Shown here piece by piece: positions 23,101 through 35,021 of a stretch of DNA of 64,000 nt. The notes beneath the pieces were generated by a model. That model saw only the letters and a program-made list of their open reading frames with translations, did no database searches and was not told where the DNA came from. Position 1 is the stretch's first letter; each line of letters opens with the position of its first letter. This DNA is from Tetradesmus obliquus (lineage: Eukaryota; Chlorophyta; Chlorophyceae; Sphaeropleales; Scenedesmaceae), in contig CP126199.1 in the NCBI GenBank assembly GCA_030272155.1, positions 1,922,001 to 1,986,000 of the forward strand. Reading direction: 5' to 3'. A program made the position numbers and the translations under genes.

Positions 23101-26100
23101 CAGCAGGGTTGCTTTCTGTTGTAGCACTGTCCAGCTTCTTACGTTCGTGGATGTCTTCATATGATGCAAGGTGTTGTAGTTCTCCAAGAGTCAAGCAGTC
23201 ATGCTTCAGGGGTGGCACAGACACATGCCAGAGTGTTTTTCAACAGACTTGTGGCTAACACTGCTCTGCCCTGCGCTTCATTATACTTCTCCCTGCTGTC
23301 ATGGCCCTGTCCTGCAAGGCTGCCGCGGATGACCAGCAGCAATCAGGCCTCCTGCGAGCTGAGCAGCTGCTGGCACAGGCGCAGAAGGCCGTTGCTGCGC
23401 GCCAGGCTGACGCCGACGCAGCAGCAGCGTTCCTGGACACCTGTCAGAAGAACCTCGCCGAAGCAAAGGACGCCAAGGCAGCAGCAGCAAAGGTGAAGGG
23501 CAAGCGCGACTCTGATGCAGCATCGGCAGGCGGCGCTGCAGCAGAGGACAAGGCAGCAGCAGCGGCTGCAGCAGCCGTGCTTGATGAGAAGTTTGCGCTT
23601 CCGGTGCACCTGAGGGAGTACAGTGGGCCTGAGGATGACCGCAAGGCGAAGACAGCATGGAGGCACGAGCGCTCAAATGAGGAGAAGCGGCTCAAGAAGG
23701 AGCGGTGAGCATGCAACAGCAGCAGACACAGCCTGTTGTGTGGAGCACGTGGAGCATCGCTGCGTGTTTTGTGGGTTGTGTTGATATGTGTGGAGCGCTC
23801 CAACGAGGAGAAGCGGCTCAAGAAGCAACGGTGAGCATCTACATATTTACGTCAGCCTGACGGTCAGCTGCTACAAACACTGCCATTATACACCTGCTCT
23901 CATTCACCCTCCTTCCCTCCCCTCTGCCCACCTCCACCATCCTGCAATCCATGCAGTGAGGCCTACCTGCAGCAGCAGCGGCTGGAGGCAGCCAAAGGCG
24001 CCCGCGCTGACCTGGCATCGCTGCAGCAGGCCCTCGACCGCGCCAAGAAAGCAGCAGAGGAGGCAGCAGGCAAGCTGGAGCGAGCCAAGAAGGCGGAGCA
24101 GGACGCGCAGCGAGGCGTGGAGCGCGAGAAGCAGCGCGAGATGCTCAAGGACATCAAAGAGAAGAGCAAGGCAGACAAGGAGAAGCAGAAGCAGGTGCGC
24201 CGTGCTTCATCACTGTCACTCTCATCAACCGTAGCAAGTTGCTGCTACCATCAACCGCGCATGCCGTTCGCCTCTTTTTCCAGCAGGCGGAGAAGGAGGA
24301 GCCTGAGCGGCGCATTGAAACCCTGGCTCCCAAGCGCTACCCCACAGCTTGCACATGGCCAACTATATCTTGGCCATTTGCCAACGTTGTTTGTTTGTCC
24401 TGCAGGCGGAGAAGGAGGAGCGTGAGCGGCGCCGCACTGCAGCCCTGGCTGCCAAGCGCTACCCCATCACCTACACATGACAAACCATACCTCGGCCATT
24501 TGCCAACGTCGTTTGTTTGTCCTGCAGGCTGAGAAGGAGGAGCGAGAGCGCCGCCGCATTGAAGCCCTGGCTGCCAAGCGCTACCCCATCGATGACCTGG
24601 AGCTGCTTGCTGAAGAGCTCACAGCAGCAGCAGCAGCGGCAGCAGCAGACAAAGGCAGCAGCAAGCCCAGCACCTCAGCTGCTGCTGCAGCAGGCAATGC
24701 CAGTAAGGCGCTGGCGCTGCTGGCTCTGGAGCAGCTGGATGTGCCGGGCCTGACAGAGGCAACGCATCTGGCGCCTGATGAGTCAGCAGAGCTCGGGCAG
24801 CTGCTGTATGTGGCTGACACACTGAGCCAGTTTGCGCGGCAGCTTGGAGTCAAGGGCTGCAGCAGCAGCGAGCTGCAGGCCACGCTGCAGGCCGCGGGTC
24901 AAGGTGCTGCTGCTGCGGGCGAGGCTGGTGTGGATGCGCAGCGCAGCAGGGAGGCGCAGCGCTGGCTGGGACACACCTACCAGCAGCTGCTCAAGGTGCG
25001 CTGGGGGAAAACAGCAACGTATAGGTTGTTGTATGACAGCAAGCTATGCGTGCAAGTGTACGGTGCAGCAGTGGTTGCTGTACTAGTTATATTGTTGGTG
25101 ACGTGCTGGACACTGGCATGTGTTCAATTGGCCTGGATTGTTACCCTGCAAATGCACTCTCCATGTATGCCCTGTCGCATGTGCGTGTTGTGCACCCCTG
25201 TGGCTTCCGCAGTTTCCCATGCATCCCTCTTCTGCTGACTGTGCATGTTGGAACTGTCGATATGTTTATCACATCCTGCCGTGTTGTGCTTGAGGTTTGC
25301 GGCTGCAGGTGCTGGTGCAGGACGTGGTGGACATGGATGCTGCAGCACGGCTCTTCTTCTACTGCTGCCCGTGCCTCGTTCAACCCTTTGCATGTGACTG
25401 TACTGTTCCGTCCCAGCAGGTGCTGGTGCAAGACGTGGTGGATATGGATGCTGCAGCGCGGCTGTTCAGCCGCTGGGCGGAGGTGCTTGCCTGCGGCGCT
25501 GCTGCCTGGCCTGAGCTGGCGCGGCGCTGGGTTCTGGTGCAGCAGCAGGAGGGGCTCGCCAGCCCCGAAGGTGAGACTGCTGCCTTGGCCAGCCTGCGCT
25601 GCTGAAGTCGCTTGGTGCTGTGCATAGATGCTTGCTGTACATGGAGAACACAGCTCGAGGCGCAACTCCTGTGGCATCTGTTGTCTGCGCAGTTTTCGTT
25701 GGTTTGTTGGTGCAGAGAATATACATCATTTCGTAATTGTTGGTCCTGCTCATGCCGGGTAGCTGCACCCTCTGCCCACTGCCTTGCCTTACTGCTGCGT
25801 GCCTTGTCCTGCAGCGCTGTCTGCCGCGGCGTTTCTGCGCGAGCACGAGGCATGCAGCCTGAGTCCTGCTCAGCACCTGGCGCTCACCTGTGTTTCTCAC
25901 TGCTTCGCCTCTTTTCTCTGTTGCTGCTTGCCCTGCAGCGCTGTCTGCCGCGGCTTTCCCTGCGGGAGCATGAGGCCTGCAGCTCGTTGCCCGTGGGCCA
26001 ACACCTGACGCTGTCTCTGTTGCTTACCCCTATGTCATATCGCTGCTGCGTGCTTTGTCCTGCAGCGCTGTCTGCTGCGGCTTTCCTGCGGGAGCATGAG

Positions 26101-29100
26101 GCCTGCAGCCTGTCCCCAGGCCAGCACCTGGCGCTGCTGGCGCAGCTGCTGGACGACTGCCTGGACACCAGCCTCATCCGCGACATGCTCAGCAACAGGT
26201 GTGGCGCGCTGCAGCTGTGGTTGTTGCATAAACAGCATGTCCTGCCCTCTCTTGATGATTTCGTCGGCCACAGCCACCTGTAGTGCCCGGGCTATGTCTC
26301 CCTGCCACTATGTGTGTGCAGTTGCCCTGGGTACGGTTTGCTGTTCGCTGCGCCTTCGTCACAAGATTCATGAGGCTGCCGAGCGCGCTACTGCTGTCCC
26401 CTCTGAGCATCCTCCTGAACCTTGTTTTCACTTAACTGCGTGCTATGCGCTTGTGCTATGCGCTTGTGCTTGCAGGATTGACGAGGCTGCTGAGCGCGCG
26501 GCAGCGGTGCGTGCTGAGCTGCAGGAGGGCCGCAAGAAGCTGCGCGAGCTGGTAGACGCAGAAAAGGAGAGCAGGAAGCGCAAGCGCGCGGCAGCGCTGG
26601 CACTGGCCACGGTGAGCTTCATGCGAATGGTTCTTGTTCAGTTCTGTTCAGCAACACAATGCTGGAGCGCTTTGTTAGGCGTGGGTAGGGTGCACACCGT
26701 GTGGCACTGGTGGATACTGGTCCTTGTATGGTGGGTACTGGTCGACGTGGTCTGTTCTGCTAGCCTGGTGCCCGCTGCGTGTAGTAGCTGATACTTAAAT
26801 GGTGTGGCAATTGGCACATACCTGTGTGTTCTCCGCTGCGCTGGCACTGCATTGGCTTGCCGTTCTCTGCAGGCTGCTGCGGAGCGCCGGCTGAGGGAGA
26901 AGCGGTACACCAGTTGACACACATTCGCACAGTGTGTTACATCCCTGCTCTGCTGCTTTTGCATTCACTGCCGCCCCCTGCAGGCCGCTGCGGAGCGCCA
27001 GCTGAGGGAGAAGGGTGAGCTGCCTGCAGCAGCAGCAGGCGATGCAGACGCTGCGCCGACAGCCAACGGCAGCGCCGCAGCTGATGGCACTGCTGCGGAT
27101 GGCGCTGCTGCTGCTGCTAGTGGTGGCGAGCACCAGGTGGCAAAGAAGATCCGCAACACCACCAAGGAAATTCTTGAGAGGGTGGCAGGCCCAGGTGGGT
27201 GACTTGATGCTCGTTTAAGTACTCGCCCTGATCTGGAAGCTTGCTGCTGACGCTTTGGAGCTCGGCGGCTCATCATGATGTGTGCATCACATTATGGGTA
27301 TCTTGCCCATTCTTCTGCTCACAGACCATGCGTTCATCCCTTGTGGGTGTTGCTGTCTTCATGCTGTGGCTAGACACGTAACAAGAGCTGTACACCTCTT
27401 TCACACCCACGTGCTGCTGCTGCTGCTGCTGCCGTTCCAGGCATCTCTGGTGTCACTCTTGCTGAGCTGGAGGCTGAGCTGGCGGCTGACGTGGAGGAGG
27501 AGCCAGCCTGGGAGCTGCCCCCAGAGCTGCGCGAGTACAGGTGGGGCCTGGCCTGCCTGCATGCATCCGAACTTTGCAGGCATGCATGCTGTATGTGTTG
27601 CCATACGTCGGCTTGGACACCATGCGGTGCCAACCCATGTGTTGTTTGTTTGCTGCTTGTGCTTGATGACAGTGCTGCCATCGAGTCCTGCTACGGCCCA
27701 CCTGGCGGCAGCAGGGCTCAACTGCATGCTGCATGTGTGTTTGAATGTCGCTGCTGCAGCAATCCTAGGCGACAATGAGGCTATCAGCAAGTTCAGCCAG
27801 CCGTCTGATTCAACCATTTGATGCCAAAGTTCATGCCGGATAAAACCTGTTGCTGCTGCTGCTGTTGTGCCGCAGCGGCCTGGCTGGCGACAAGAAGGCC
27901 ATGAGCGAGTTCCGGCGCAAGCAGCAGGAGGGCCGCAAGCAGCTGGAGAAGCAGCAGGCGCGCTGGGCCGCCGACAAGGCCAAGCGGCAGCGCGCCAAGG
28001 CGGAAGCCAAGAAGAAAGAGGTGGAGGCTGAGCGCAGGATGCAGCAGGAGCGGCAGCGCGCGGAGGAGGCGCTGGCTGAGTGAGTTTTTGGGTGGGATGA
28101 GTTTTTTTGTGTAAGATAGATTCCCACCAAGTTAGGCATGAGGTCTAAGCAGCTGCCGCCTGTGTTCTGACTTGCTGCTACTGCTGCTGCTGCTGCTGCT
28201 GCTGTATGCACGTGTATGCCAATTGAAGGCACATAAAGCCCTGCGCTGTTCTTTGTTTCTGCACTGACTGACCTGCTGCTGCTGCTGCTGCTTGCTCCTT
28301 GCAGCCAGCAGGAGCGCCTTGAGCAGCAGCTGGAGAAGTTCCTGGTGCGCCGGCAGCCCCTGGGCAACGATCGCTACAACCGGCTCTACTGGTGGGGCCT
28401 CGGCGGCAACAAGGAGGGCCTGCTGCTGCAGCAGGAGCTGGGCTGTGCGGACACGATGCTGTCACTCCTGCAAGAGGCTGCAACAGAAGCTGCAGCAAAG
28501 GGTCCTGGTGACGATGCGCGGGCAATTCTAAGCGAAGCAGCAGGGCAGGATAACAGCAAGCAGGGTTCAATGCGGCGTGTGTCAGTGGCAGAAGGAGGTG
28601 TTGATCCCAGGCTGACAGCGCCGCTGCAGCACAAGGGGCTGCTGCTGCCGCCTGGGCCTGAGGGCTGGGCGGTTATTGATGACGTGGCGCTGTTGGAGGC
28701 GCTGGCAGGGGGCCTGGAGCAGCGCGGGGTGAGGGAGAAGGAGCTGAAGGCGGCACTGGAGAAGGTGAGGGCGGAGTACAGTGGTGTGCAGACGGTGCCA
28801 GCGAGGCGTGTATCACTTTAGTTGTATCTTCATGCATGCACAACAAGCCATGTGGTGCACCTGTGCTGCGGCTGTCCTGCTGAGCTACACATCTCCAAGG
28901 CCCTGTCGCGCTGAACTTCCCGTGTTATTCACTCTCACCCCACCTTGAACCTACCATGCTGTGCTGCCTGCAGATGCTGCCTTCCATGTCAACTGCCATC
29001 GCAAAGGCAGCAGCAGCCAAGGCCGCCGCGGCCGCCAAGGCCGCCGCAGAGTCGGGCCAAGCTGTTGAGGCAGGCAGCGGCAGCAAACGCGACAGGAAGA

Positions 29101-29672
29101 AGGATCGGGAGGCAGCAGCAGCATTCGTCATCCCCAGGGAGCTGCCGTCTCGGCACGCCAGGTCAGCTGCTGCCGAGCAGATCCGCAAGACGGGCAGCGT
29201 TGCTGCTGCTGCTGCCAGCAAGGGCAGGGAGGAGTCGGCTGTGGCTATGGAGCAGGACGATGAGGAGCCGACAGGTGTGCTGGTTGGACATGTGGCCGAT
29301 GCCTTGTAGTGATGATGCAGCTGCTGTGGGGTTGTTGTGAGAAGCATGTTGCTTACCCTGGAGCAGGACGATGAGGAGCCGACAGGTGCGCTGATTTGCT
29401 GGGCGTCCTGCGGATGATTGGTTGCAAAAAGCAGCAGTGATGCCGCAGCCGGAACAGGGGCTATGTGCAGCATGTTGTTGTGTGCAACAGGCAGCGGGGG
29501 CGTGGGTAATGGGAACTCATCACGTGTGCAGCAGGCGCGGACAGGCACAAGGCACGCAGCCTCCTCTTTTGTGCATTACAACTAGCTGCGTAGCAGCCGA
29601 ACACCACTAACAGCGTTCGCTCACCGCGGCTTAACCTCCTCCTAACATCGTCTGTCTGCGATGCTGCTGCTC

Positions 29673-29726
<54 letters not shown>

Positions 29727-29793
29727 ACTCGCAGGCCCCCTGCAGGGCTGGGCCTTCTCTGCCTTCTGTCAGCTTCTACTTACTTGTCATTGC

Positions 29794-29842
<49 letters not shown>

Positions 29843-32077
29843 ACTGCACCTGCAGGCCCCCTGCAGGGCTGGACCTTCTCCGCCTTCTGTCAGCTTCCAC
29901 TTATCTGTCATTGCTGCTTCTGCTGCTGCTGCTGCTGCTGCACCCGCAGGCCCCCTGCAGGGCTGGGCCTTCTGCGCCTTCCGCCAAATTCCATTCTATT
30001 GTCATCGCTGCTGCTGCTGCTGCTGCGCCGTCAGGCCCTGCAGGGCTGGGCCTTCTCCTTCTGTCAAATCCCACTGACCTGTCATTGCTGCTGCTGCTGC
30101 TGCTGCACCCGCAGGTCCCCTGCAGGGCTGGGCCTTCTCTGCCTTCAAGTCAGCAGTCAGCAACCTGCAGCAGCTCTCCGAGGCAGCAGCAGCAGCCAAG
30201 GCATCAGTGCCGGGCCCCAGCAGCAGCTGGGCTAGCTACCGCAAGGACTTAGATGCTTTGCTTCATGGGGATTTACCAGAGGCTTGGGCAGAAGAGGCCG
30301 CAGCCTGCAGTGCCGCAATTATTACGGCTCCAGATGGTGATGAAGATCTGATTGCATCCGCATCTGTGGGTGGCGGCAAGGATGCAGCATGGATCAAGGC
30401 AGTGACAGCGGCAGCGCAGGCTGCAGCAGCAGCACATGATACGCCGGATGCGCAGCAGGCTGCTGCTGCTGCTGCTGTAGCGCAGCTGCGGCTGCAGCTG
30501 CTGGCGTTTGAGCAGCAGCTGGTGGCTGTCAGTGGCGAGTGCCCGTACCTGTACGGCATTGCTGACGCTGACGATGACAACGAGAATGGCGAGGAGGTTG
30601 CAGGCAGCGGCGAGGCAATCGAAGCAGCAGGCGAGGCGAGCTCGGAAGGAGAGGCAGAGGACAATGCAGCACAGCAGCAGCAGCAGAAGAAGAAGAAAGG
30701 CCGGGGCACCAAGCGCTCTGCTGCTGCAACTCCCACAGCCAGCGGGGAGGCAGCAGCAGCAGCAGGTGATGGTGAGGCAGATGCTGAGGTCGCGGCTCCA
30801 GCAGCCAAGCGCAGGAAGGGTGCCTCTGATGCTGCTGGCCTGCCTCCTAGGCCTGCATCACGAGGCCCCAGGGGTAGGGCTGCTGCTGCTGCTGGAGCAG
30901 CTGAGGCAGCAGAGGGAGAGGGAGAGGCAGGTGCTGCTGCAGCACAGGGCCACAGCCCTGGCTCCAGGGAGGGCTCTGTGGCTCCTGCAAGCAGCACTGC
31001 TGCCGCTGCTGCTGCTGCTGCTGCCAAGGGAGGAGGTAAGAAGCGCGGGCGTAGCGCTGCTGCTGACCCTACCTCCGCAGCTGGCAGCAGCAGGGCAGCT
31101 AGCCAGGAGCCGCAGCAGCAGCCGGAGGTAGAGGATGGGGAGGAGCAGCAGCCGCAGGGCAAGAAGCAGCAGGCGCGGCGCGGCAAGGCGGCAGGCGCGG
31201 CCGCCAAGAGCCGCCGCGGCAGGAAAGGCGCTGCTGCTGCTGCTGCTGCTGCTGATTCTGGCGATGCTGACGAGGAGGCAGATGAGGCAGCAGCAGCAGG
31301 CAAGGGAGCGGATTCTGCTGCTGCTGCTGAGGATGGCGATGATGGTGATGCCATGGAGGTGGATGAGGGAGGGGATGCAGATGATGGGGGCAGGCGCCGC
31401 CATTCGCTGGCCAGCAAGCACGGCAACCATGGCCTGGAGGTGAGGGCTAGCGCCTCTGGCTGAAGCTGTAGCTTGCTGCTGGCTGTGCTGGGCGGATTAG
31501 CATATCAATTGATTATTCAATAAGAACGGCAACCATTGCCTTGAGGTGGGGCTGCTGCTGGTTGCCTGGTCGGCGCAGCATGGTGCTGCCACTGTTGGTT
31601 TTCTCACTGCAGCGATCTGCAGGGCATAGCCATTGCCGCTGCTGCAGCGGTCGACTTAAAACAAGGGCGTGGCGAAGGTGCTGCCGACATGATACATGCC
31701 CAACTGCTATCAGCATGCTGCTGCTGCTGCTGCTGCAGGAGGATGGCGAGGTGCATGAAGAAGTTGCCGAAGAGGCCGAATCCTCCACCATCCCTGCACG
31801 CCTCAACGGCTCAACTGCGAACAACATGCTGCTGCTACCTGAATGGTGTTTACAGGAGGATGGCGAGTTTTATGAGGAGGTTGCCGAAGGCGCAGACTTC
31901 TCCACCATCCCTGCACGCTTCAACGGCTCAACTGCTAACAACATGCTGCTGCTGCTGCTACTGCTGCTGCTGCTGCCCTATGTGCTGCAGGAGGATGGCG
32001 AGGTGCATGAGGAGGTTGCCGAAGGGGCCGAATCCTCCACCATCCCTGCACGCCTCAACGGCTCAAATGCTAACAAC

Positions 32078-32126
<49 letters not shown>

Positions 32127-32377
32127 AGGAGGATGGCGAGGTTCACGAGGAGGTTGCAGAGGAAGCCGACCCCTCCACCATCCCTGCACGCCTCAACGGC
32201 AGGACCCTGTGGCGCAGCGCAGATGAGCGCAACTCCTGGCGCAGCAGCGTGGCCGCAGCAGGCACTGCTGCTGGGCTGGCGTACTGCGCTGCTGCGCTGG
32301 TGTTCCATGCGGAAGCTCCGCTGCAGAAGCTGGCTGCGAGTGCGGCCAAGGCAAAGAACGCCGGCAACAGGAGGTAG
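20155..32377 (+). CDS. ACF1/BAZ1-type chromatin remodeller subunit (WAC, HARE-HTH, DDT, WHIM)
   Basis: Probable non-catalytic partner of an ISWI ATPase, in the nucleus. Exons: 20155-20400, 20512-20724, 21020-21134, 21435-21553, 21816-21866, 22203-22319, 22567-22731, 22986-23075, 23319-23704, 23957-24194, 24528-24995, 25420-25570, 26066-26198, 26476-26611, 26984-27194, 27441-27540, 27876-28079, 28305-28764, 28974-29274, 30115-31439, 32129-32377. Phases agree; total 1825 aa. Residues 20-80 are a WAC domain (VFVIRCTGE, KSGLTYEEAL). About 236-315 is HARE-HTH-like (FVRLARGHYTLRAL). About 350-600 is Lys/Glu-rich coiled coil. DDT falls about 600-690 (LLALEQLDV, LLYVADTLSQFARQLG). WHIM segments follow (GVTLAELEAELAADVEEEPAW; PLGNDRYNRLYWWG near 1070). 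The C-terminal ~500 residues are acidic and Ala/Gln-rich with basic patches. I saw no PHD finger or bromodomain, unlike animal BAZ1. Many introns carry duplicated exon edges; where an acceptor is multiplied I took the last copy, since only it runs into the rest of the exon. Confidence 0.88.
23790..23836 (+). repeat. Extra copy of ACF1-like exon 9 end with donor
   Basis: Direct copy of the exon end encoding RSNEEKRLKK plus the CG|GTGAGC junction, 126 bases downstream of the real donor after 23704. Confidence 0.92.
24281..24478 (+). repeat. Two extra copies of ACF1-like exon 11 start
   Basis: Copies of the acceptor and the first ~60 bases of exon 11 (AEKEER, ALAAKRYP) begin at 24287 and 24406; the real exon begins at 24528. 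Spacings are 119 and 122. Each copy is preceded by its own ..GCAG acceptor and the same upstream intron motif (TTTGCCAAC..TTTGTTTG). Confidence 0.93.
25303..25368 (+). repeat. Extra copy of ACF1-like exon 12 start
   Basis: Copy of VLVQDVVDMDAAARLF with acceptor, starting at 25309, 111 bases upstream of the real exon start at 25420. The copy then diverges. Confidence 0.93.
25808..26020 (+). repeat. Two extra copies of ACF1-like exon 13 start
   Basis: Copies begin at 25815 and 25939 and the real exon at 26066 (spacings 124 and 127). All three keep the CCTGCAG|CGCTGTCTGC junction and the REHEAC coding segment. The second copy carries an extra base that shifts its frame. Confidence 0.92.
26358..26410 (+). 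repeat. Extra copy of ACF1-like exon 14 start
   Basis: Copy of the exon start (IHEAAERATAV against IDEAAERAAAV) beginning near 26365, 111 bases upstream of the real exon. Its acceptor is degraded to ACAAG. Confidence 0.87.
26866..26911 (+). repeat. Extra copy of ACF1-like exon 15 start
   Basis: Copy of AAAERRLREK with a CTGCAG acceptor at 26873, 111 bases upstream of the real exon start at 26984. Confidence 0.9.
29358..29390 (+). repeat. Extra copy of ACF1-like exon 19 end with donor
   Basis: Direct copy of the exon end encoding EQDDEEPTG with an ACAG|GTGCGC donor, 111 bases downstream of the real donor after 29274. Confidence 0.93.
29683..30114 (+). repeat. Four extra copies of ACF1-like exon 20 start with CTG tracts
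   Basis: Array of (CTG)n, a GCAG or TCAG acceptor, and the exon start encoding PLQGWAFSAF. Copies begin at 29735, 29856, 29950 and 30035; the real exon begins at 30115. Spacings are 121, 94, 85 and 80. The CTG run shortens toward the real exon (about 15 units in the first). The copies end in TTCTGTCA and intron sequence instead of continuing into the exon. Confidence 0.95.
31700..32128 (+). repeat. Three extra copies of ACF1-like exon 21 start with CTG tracts
   Basis: Copies encoding EDGEVHEEVAE...STIPAR begin at 31739, 31856 and 31991; the real exon begins at 32129 (spacings 117, 135, 138). Each ends with an AACAACATG-like segment that leads into the next CTG tract. Acceptors are CTGCAG or TACAG. 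The last tract is (CTG)n at about 32082-32126. Confidence 0.95.
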
Positions 32378-32395
32378 AATGCTGCTGCGGCAGCA

Positions 32396-32980
32396 GCTGC
32401 TGCTGCTGCTGCATTTGCTGCAGCGCTGGTGTTCCATGCGGAGGCGCCTCTGCAGAAGCTGGCGGCGAGTGCCGCCAAGGCAAAGAAGGCGGGTGGCAGG
32501 AGGTAGAATGCTGCTGCTGCTGCTGCTGCTGGGTTGCTGCAGCGCTGTTGTTCCATGTGGAGGCGCCGCTGCAGAAGCTGGCTGCGAGTGCGGCTAAGGA
32601 AAAGAAGGCGGGCGGCAGGAGGTGAACTACCTCTGCTGCTCGGCTTGCAGCTGCTGCAACTGATGCTGCCGCTGCCGCGGTTGCTGGTGTTCCATGCGGA
32701 GGCCGCTTAAGAAGCTGGCTGCGAGTGCGGCCAAGGCGAAGAGGGGGGGCGGCAGGAGGTGAAATGCTGCTGCGGCAGCTGCTGCTGCAGTTGCTGCTGC
32801 GCTGGTGTTCCATGCTGAGGCGCCGCTGCAGAAGCTGGATGCGAGTGCGGCCAAGGCAAAGAAGGCGGGTGGCAGGAGGTAGACTGCTGCTCATGATGTT
32901 CTATGTGGAGGCGACGGCGCCGCTGCAGCGACTGCCAGCGCTGCCAAGACCGGGAAGAAGTTGGGCGGCTGGAAGTGAAT
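32396..32980 (+). repeat. Array of last-exon copies after the ACF1-like stop
   Basis: After the real stop at 32377 come about four clear copies and one decayed copy of the final segment (FHAEAPLQKLAASAAKAK..GGRR then stop), at roughly 32414-32506, 32542-32625, 32684-32762, 32804-32883 and 32895-32978. Spacing is about 120-135 bases. Most keep the frame and a TAG or TGA stop; the third is disrupted. The linkers are CTG/CAG-rich, and several end in a CTGCAG that could act as an acceptor. Confidence 0.93.
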
Positions 32981-34229
32981 GCCATAGCAGGGCGTAAGGT
33001 GCAGTTGCTGGTGGTGGCGGCGGTGGTGGTGGCGGCGAGGTGGCTAGGTCGGCTGGCTGAGTGCACAGATTGATTGGAGCTTGGGCAGCGATGTGTATAG
33101 CGGGGGAGGGAGAGGGGTTGCATTGGTGTGGTCAAGCAATGAAGGGGCAGTGAAATGAGTGCATGGACTCTACTGGCAGTCGGATAGACAGCACAGCATG
33201 GACTGCAGCGGCTGTGTCACGGCCAAGAAAGGAGCGACATAAGATGGCAGGCTGCAATTATATGCAAGCAGATGGGCGATGGGGCTGCATCAAGTAGCAG
33301 TTGTGGTGTGTTGATGCAGTTTGCGTAGTGTAGTTCAGGGAAACGCATGACTGATGAGTTACTGCTGCACAGGCGACGTCGGGTGCTGGTTTCAGTCGGT
33401 TTTGGTACTACGCCACCAACGCTGTTAGCGGCTGCCGACCGCTGCCTGCTGAGTGCTCGTGTCATTTGCGCAAACACAGTCAACTGTCCAGCTGTCCGTG
33501 TACAGGTTGTGATTAGGCAGCATGGGTGAAGGTGAAGCAGTAGGTCTGCCAGACGTGACCTGTTGACAACGATGATGCAGCTTCTGTGCCTTGGGCTGCC
33601 AAGCTGCAGTTCTTGGTTGCTGAGCACAAACGTTCTGTGGTCGCAGACCAAGGCGTGTTGCAGGCAGGCACTGCTGCATAGGCTGGGTGTGTTGCTGTGC
33701 ACAGCTTGCTGAAGCTTCCTGCAAGCGCTGCTCCATGTTCAGGTGGTTGGTGTTGTCATTTTTTGGTGACCAGTCGCCATGTGTCACTAGCAGCAGCAGC
33801 AGCTGGAGGACTGCTAGCTTCAGCTGCAGCCTCTGCCACGGCATCGCTAACAGCTGCCAGTGCCATGCAAAGTGTTCATACTGCAACCCTTTTTTACTGC
33901 TGTGTATAGTCTCCACCCTTTGCATTTCAGGGCAAGCTCAAGGGGAACGCAGCAAGAAGCACATTATACTTGTAGACTAACAAAAAAATACTTGTAGACT
34001 TGATGCACACATGTACGGATCACCATGCAGCGCACGACAAGTTTGATTCGTGTTGCACAACGCTGTGCAAAACTATCTACACTACCTTGACACTATATAA
34101 CTAATGTCACCAAGAAAGCGTTCGCTGTGTTTGGCATGTAACAGGCAGCACATGCCGTGGTTGTCATTGCAAGCAATGATACGTCAAATCCATGCAGATG
34201 CATCAACCACCGCTGTATGGCCTGTTAAG
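32981..34229. other. Convergent 3' flanks, ACF1-like and MFS genes
   Basis: This 1.25-kb stretch lies between facing stop codons. It has no convincing ORF. An AT-rich patch at 33880-34110 contains AAAAAAATA and ACTATATAAC; in this 3' setting it is more likely UTR or spacer than promoter. Confidence 0.45.
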
Positions 34230-34988
34230 TCATTGCCGATCCTGCCGGCTCCTGGCAGCATTGCCAGCAGGCCCTGCTCCGGGAGCAGCAGCACCACCAA
34301 ACCCAGCATCCACTGGCGGCAGGAATGCGTCCTTGCAGCACCAGCCCCTATGGTTCACAACACCAAGCGCTACACCATACAACCCCGCGGCTCCACATAC
34401 TGCTGCCTGCGCAGCAACCTGCACAACCCACGGCTGCTGCAGCAGCGCACTGCCGAGCAAGCTACCTAATCCACCCCCGGTCGTCTGCGCCAGAATATAC
34501 ATCGCCATCGACACATGCACCGCAGTGCTTTTCTGCAACACATCTAGCCGCTTGGCAATGTGGATGTATGTAAGGGCCTCCACTGCCGCCTGCGCACTGC
34601 CGGCTATAACTAACACAATGACGAGGGCGGGCAGTACCTTGCCGAGAGGCACAACAGCGCAGCAGGTTGCCCCCATGATGGCACATGTCCAGGCTGCCAG
34701 GCGGTGAGTGGGGCAGCGGGTGCCCCTGCGTGCTAGGTAGGCGTCCAGCAAGAATGGAGAGGATACAGAGCCAACCACCTGCAGCAGCAGATGCACAGTG
34801 AATGCATACGCTTGAGAGTGAGTGCAGCTGAGTAGGTGGCAGACAGCAAAGAGCCATGGAGACATACATACACAAGCCGGTGTGCTGATGTCATCGCTGG
34901 GGCGAGGCATGTGACCCGGGCCGTGAGATTCCTCTAGCCCTTGAAGAAACAAGGTTTGAGCTGCTGGGTGGATGCAGCACAGTGCAAA

Positions 34989-35021
<33 letters not shown>

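Noticed and set aside
29661-30077. Open frame through the CTG/exon-start array before ACF1-like exon 20
   Set aside because: The frame is open because CTG repeats and exon copies lack stops. It has no start context and splits cleanly into repeated intron units.
31541-32377. Continuous plus-strand frame across the exon 21 copies, suggesting one long exon
   Set aside because: It starts in the intron, passes through CTG tracts, and the phase of exon 20 demands an acceptor directly before EDGEVHEE. Only the last copy continues to the stop region.
34085-34110. TATA-like ACTATATAAC as a promoter
   Set aside because: It sits in the convergent 3' flank of two genes, with no gene starting nearby.
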